Assembly (NCBI GenBank): GCA_963969395.1
Contig: OZ017798.1
Span: 18,778,173 to 18,842,172, forward strand
DNA from: Pseudoscleropodium purum
Lineage: Eukaryota > Streptophyta > Bryopsida > Hypnales > Brachytheciaceae
Reading direction: 5' to 3'
Length of the DNA stretch: 64,000 nucleotides
Part shown: positions 60,377 to 64,000 of the stretch, in pieces
How positions within the stretch are numbered: the first letter of the stretch is position 1
How the letters are laid out: every line of letters starts with the position of its first letter
Notes under the pieces: model-generated
The model's database searches: none
Told to the model about the DNA's origin: nothing
What the model saw: only the letters and a program-made list of their open reading frames with translations
Translations under genes and position numbers: made by a program

Positions 60377-61833
60377 CTGAGACTGCGGTGCTCACCACCG
60401 AAGCGCAAGTCAACTTCCCCCCTGTGAAGGCAGAGAAGACTGCCGTGCCCGCCCTTGCGAATGCCTTCACCAGCCAGAGATAGAATTCCATACGCAGTTC
60501 CGTGTTATAAATTCTATACTCTAGCTCACTGTAAGCATGGGCCTTCATATAGCGAGCTGTTTCGGGACAGTTGAACTCCGACGGAATGGTGACTTGATTG
60601 GTGTTCTCAGGGTGCTGCAAGAACATAAGGAACACCTTCTTTGGTGTCTTCGCGGCCGCAAGATCCCCAATCCTGTCATTTTTTCCTGCGCAGTACAAGG
60701 AGTAGTGAACCAAGTATTTGTTCAACTCCTTGTTAGACTCCACGAAGATCGTCACTTGGGCCTCCTCTTTCTCGTCTCCACATATGAAGAGCCACGACTT
60801 GACTTCTTCGAGTGCGGGCTTCTTGCTCTTCTGAAGTGAAGACAGAACTTCAAAGAAAAAAGGATTCTCCATCGTAGAGCTCTCCTTCTTCTCCACCCCT
60901 AGCAACGACCGGAAGTCTATAACCCCGAGAGATAAACGATTACTTGTCTCCGCAGTCCAGGACTTCACCGGCCAGTCCTTGTACTAGTTTCGGGCCACCT
61001 CATATACCCGATAGTATGCCTTTGCAGATGGCCTTTCGAATTTGGCTTTGTGGTCAAGAAATGATTTAAAAAAATCATATGCGTCTTGGGACAACTCAGA
61101 GCACGTCTTATGCTTCGCATGCGTGCTCTTCGCTTTGCCAAAATAGGCTTCACCAGGTCTCTCAAGGAGGATGTCCATTGTCGCGCTAGAGAAAAGGCGC
61201 TCCTTCTTAAACGCCTTCCAATTCTCGCTGATCACCTCGTTCCCTGAGTTGAGAAGGCCAAGGCTGGGATCAATCGCGTGGAGCTCCTTGATGACGAGAT
61301 TCTTCCGCTTACGATGCTCTACCCACTCCTTGGTGCTATAACAATCATCCTGCACTGTAGAGATTGCCTTCACTGTCACCTTAGGATATGAATGCCTGCG
61401 CTTTCCACCCGTTTGATTTAGAAGGTGTTTCGCAAGCTTGGATAGTTCTTCATAGCTGAGATTGCCCAAGTGCTTGAAGAACTCCCGATTCAGCAGACAA
61501 TTCTCGGGGCTCCAGCCCGCCCGTGCGTTAAACATCTTATCCGTGTCGGGGTTAATTAGTTCCCCATGCGCAGCTGCAGAGATTACTTCACTCCACAATT
61601 TATAGACGTCATCAGGTGCAGTAATCAGCCGCAACTCATTCGTCAGCTTCAGCTTCTCCTCCCTCCCCTTAGTCTTGGAAATTTTCAAGCTCTTCACAAC
61701 CTCGATCAGTGAAAATCTTACGTACATGGCCTTCTCAAACGCCTACAAAATATCATGAAAATCAATTATATTATGCACTTGATCCACATATTGAGAGATT
61801 GCAATATACCATAATCAACTCAAGGAGGAACAC

Positions 61834-61854
61834 TTCAGCGCAACTCGCGCTAAA
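61834..61854. repeat. 21-bp palindromic element, copy 5
   Basis: Core TCAGCGCAACTCGCGCTAA, in intron 1. Confidence 0.8.
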
Positions 61855-63391
61855 CTGCATACCTGGAAAATTTCGCGGTTCTTCTTGTTCTCAACAGTCC
61901 GCCGACTGATGGTAACAGCTCCCACAGATTTTGCTGGAGTGGGATTCTTCAGTCTTCCCATTGCCTCCCATACCGATCAAGCTCCTAAAATATTAGTCGC
62001 CCACGACGGCTGCACTGCCACAAAGTGATTGGTTCGATTGTAGTAGGCAGAGATACATCTGAGCGTCTCCACATCCTTCGACCAAACAACGAAGCAGTTC
62101 CACCTACGGAAGTGCTCTCTTTCTTCTGCGTTCACCTTGTTCCTCTCGTCCAGCATAAATTTGCTAGCTGCAACACTGTGCTGTCCGTTTATAATATAGA
62201 ATTGGCCATTCTCAATATCCTCCCAGTTCTTGGGCATTGTGTCGTGCCCAACAGGCATAACGCAAAGTGTCTGCTTCGTGCTTTTGTCGGGGATATTCAG
62301 CAGATAATTGACCATATCTTCGACAATGTTGTCCTGCTTGGAGCGTATATTGAAAGTTGCCGGTGGATCTACCAATTGGGAGACGTCAATCACTTTCTTT
62401 TCCCCAATCTTGAAGATGTATGCGTCCTCGCAGGTCGTCCAAAATTTCTTATAGACCTGGCTCACTTGCTCGTAGTTAGGTTTCTTCTCTGTTGCCCGTG
62501 AGTGAGGAACATTGGACATCTCGTCCGCATAGCTCCCTTCAGCGACCTCGGACACTTCAGAGTCTCGAGTGACCGGTTTCCGTTCTGATGAAGATGGAGC
62601 ATCCTTCTTGCCTTTCTTTTGGGGAGTTTTCTGTACACTTTTCCTCTGCCCCCGGCTGGTACCTGACTGTTGACCCACGTTCAGTTTTGAACCTTGACTT
62701 ACGCCTTGGTTCATTATCTCCCTTGATACAGTGCGTGGTTGGTTCATTTCATTCTGCTTTTCCATCTTCCCCTTCAGCATGTAGAAGTCGTTGAATAGGA
62801 GCCGGATTTTGCTACACAACTTTTTCCAGGACAACGGAGTTCCGTTCGCGTTCTTCCACTCGTTATTGTCCAATTTCTTCTCCAGCTCTTTCACTTCGTC
62901 TCGGTATGGAGTTGGCTCGAGGCTGCTCAGGAATGGACTTAAGTTGAAGGGAATTAACACCGAGTCGAGGCAGATAGCAAAGTGGTATTGGTCCCTTCTT
63001 GACTCGCCGGGTATCGTTGTCATACACTTGATTTTGATCATTGGGTAGGCGTCAGCCTCGATGTCTTTGATCTTCTCGTGGAAAGAGAGTTGTAGGAAGC
63101 ACTGCGATTTCTTGAATTTGTAGGAAAAGCAGAACTGGTTGATGAAAGGGATCGTGAATAAACTCCATGCTTCTACTTCTTCTAGATCTCAAAAGACCCA
63201 GTACTCCCCTTCAATCAAGTGGTCTTCAGCAGCCTTGTCATCATCTAAGAACTGTACATCGGATCTCTTGAAGTACATCTCGAGCGCCTCTAGTTGGTTT
63301 TCCATTCTGCAACGTAAGAAAAATCCGGACTTCAGTCAGACCGGCAAAACACAAACCGAAGTCTCTACAGTTCTTGAAAATAATGATGCAT

Positions 63392-63412
63392 TTCAGCGCG
63401 ACTCGCGCTGAA
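63392..63412. repeat. 21-bp palindromic element, copy 6 (perfect)
   Basis: Core TCAGCGCGACTCGCGCTGA with 10-bp perfect arms around a single central base. It lies 87 bases upstream of the proposed start codon. Confidence 0.9.
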
Positions 63413-63628
63413 ATGACATTTATAGCGTTCCATTATGGTCTTACTGTTACAGGCTTTCTGTAGATATTATAGAAATTTTATAGTGGATGAATTTACGTAC
63501 ATATTTTTGAGTCTTTCATTCAACCACTGTTTTCTGTGGCGGCGACTGTCAGATTCATATTTGTTTTTGGTGACACTGAGAGTAATTTCATCCGCTAGAA
63601 TAACTTTCATCATTTTCTCCAATTGCAT

Positions 63629-63649
63629 ATTAGCGCGACTCGCGCTGAA
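63629..63649. repeat. 21-bp palindromic element, copy 7
   Basis: Core TTAGCGCGACTCGCGCTGA. Confidence 0.85.
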
Positions 63650-63731
63650 CTGCTTTATACGTCGTTATCGCTGTTTATTATTTGGTTTCTGAAACTTGCT
63701 TTGCTTTGCTTTTAAGATCATAGAATGTCGT

Positions 63732-63752
63732 TTCAGAGCGGCTCGCTCTGAA
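63732..63752. repeat. 21-bp palindromic element, copy 8 (covariant arms)
   Basis: Core TCAGAGCGGCTCGCTCTGA: the arm is AGAGCG instead of AGCGCG, and the opposite arm changes to CGCTCT, which preserves pairing. Confidence 0.85.
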
Positions 63753-63957
63753 TTGTATCCTATTTGTATGCGGATGGACTTCTATAGTAATGTATTTCTT
63801 GGAATCATTTTTGTTCTTCTACTTGAGAATGAATTGGTAATGTAAAGCGTTTAGTGCACAATTAATAATTCGTCATATTCTATTTCTAGAGAATTGGATA
63901 GGAAATGGAATGAGTTTTATGAATATATTATGTCGTAGGAATGGTGATGATTGACAG

Positions 63958-63978
63958 TTTAGCGCGAGTCGCGCTAAA
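63958..63978. repeat. 21-bp palindromic element, copy 9 (perfect)
   Basis: Core TTAGCGCGAGTCGCGCTAA, extended by T and A to 10-bp perfect arms. The outer pair differs from copy 6 (T-A instead of C-G), again with symmetry kept. Confidence 0.9.
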
Positions 63979-64000
63979 CTGCCTTACTGTTTAGTTTTTT

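Larger units (their letters stand above)
57749..63305 (-). pseudogene. Long ParB-like/FCP1-HAD fusion gene, five exons, five in-frame stops
   Basis: Exons 63305-61863, 61742-60396, 60215-59153, 58916-58708 and 58549-57749 join in phase (about 1620 codons). ATG 63305 (MENQLEALEMYFKRSD) follows a GCAG acceptor, suggesting a 5'-UTR intron. Residues ~295-440 are ParB/Srx-like: VIDVSQLVDPPATFNIR, YIINGQHSVAASK (residues ~371-383) and RWNCFVVW. Exon 2 is a helical region of unknown fold. Exon 3 has an acidic run, KKRKRD and a Q-rich coiled coil (EIQQQNAISLANMQRQTELV). Exons 4-5 are the HAD phosphatase. Stops interrupt otherwise collinear protein: TGA 63189-63191, TGA 61977-61979, TAG 60984-60986, TAA 60045-60047, TAG 59823-59825. 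Each is one C-to-T step from CGA, CAG or CAA. The 59153 donor (GTTCTG) is weak. Decayed, or split into shorter proteins. Confidence 0.6.
63306..64000. other. Upstream region of the ParB-HAD gene with four palindromic elements
   Basis: No supported exon, though an unseen 5' exon is expected because the start codon follows an acceptor. The region contains palindrome copies at 63392, 63629, 63732 and 63958 spaced 100-240 bases apart. The window ends before any element terminus is seen. Confidence 0.45.

Noticed and set aside
59823..63191. Reassigned stop codons (TAA/TAG = Gln) as explanation for in-frame stops
   Set aside because: TGA also interrupts the frames and other genes in the window stop normally, so mutation explains the pattern better than an alternative code.
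59823..63191. U-to-C RNA editing restoring the stop codons
   Set aside because: Such editing is established for organelle transcripts of some land plants, not nuclear ones, and nothing here indicates organelle DNA.

Overview
This is nuclear DNA of a land plant. The evidence is a three-exon CASP-like (CASPL) membrane protein gene, canonical GT-AG introns throughout, a Stowaway-type MITE, MULE-type transposase sequence and long AT-rich intergenic stretches. Gene density is low and many dispersed repeats look decayed, which suggests a large, TE-rich genome. A non-seed plant is my guess, but the species is not determined.

Layout. 1-15.5 kb has no gene I can support: AT-rich decayed repeats, including a ~0.25-kb repeat family with a Stowaway-like MITE nested in one copy, and a fragment of a MULE transposase tail near 13.2 kb. 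15.6-31.2 kb is the host-gene interval: a nitroreductase-like gene (15.6 kb, +), a 428-aa coiled-coil protein (17.55 kb, +), two small secreted-protein paralogs in a diverged segmental duplication (20.3 and 25.1 kb, +), a four-exon gene resembling only the tail of Sec14-nodulin (SFH) proteins (26.2-27.6 kb, -) and the CASPL gene (30.1-31.2 kb, -) with an upstream ~58-bp tandem repeat. 33.9-40.5 kb is an AT-rich desert.

40.6-64 kb is the unusual part. (1) A ten-exon minus-strand gene (40.6-45.4 kb and probably further upstream) has an open frame of 1108 codons. It joins a ParB/sulfiredoxin-like domain to a beta-class DNA amino-methyltransferase-like domain whose catalytic DPPY-type motif looks degenerate. 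(2) Divergent from it is a decayed MULE-type transposase gene (51.8-56.2 kb, +) with a WRKY/GCM-like zinc finger, a DDE-like core and a SWIM finger. (3) A second minus-strand gene (57.7-63.3 kb) joins another ParB-like domain to an FCP1/NIF-type HAD phosphatase domain. It carries five in-frame stops, all explainable as C-to-T changes. Each of its introns holds a palindrome, mostly a 21-bp element related to TTAGCGCGAGTCGCGCTAA, which occurs nine times in 6.4 kb.

A ~100-bp MITE family with a central palindrome TGTCGGNTCCGACA sits in introns and spacers of this region, and the same palindrome recurs inside a 215-bp tandem repeat. I infer that 40-64 kb is either a large composite or captured-gene DNA transposon, or several nested elements, whose accessory genes have bacterial or phage-type DNA-modification ancestry. 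Domain calls rest on motif reading alone; no database search was possible.
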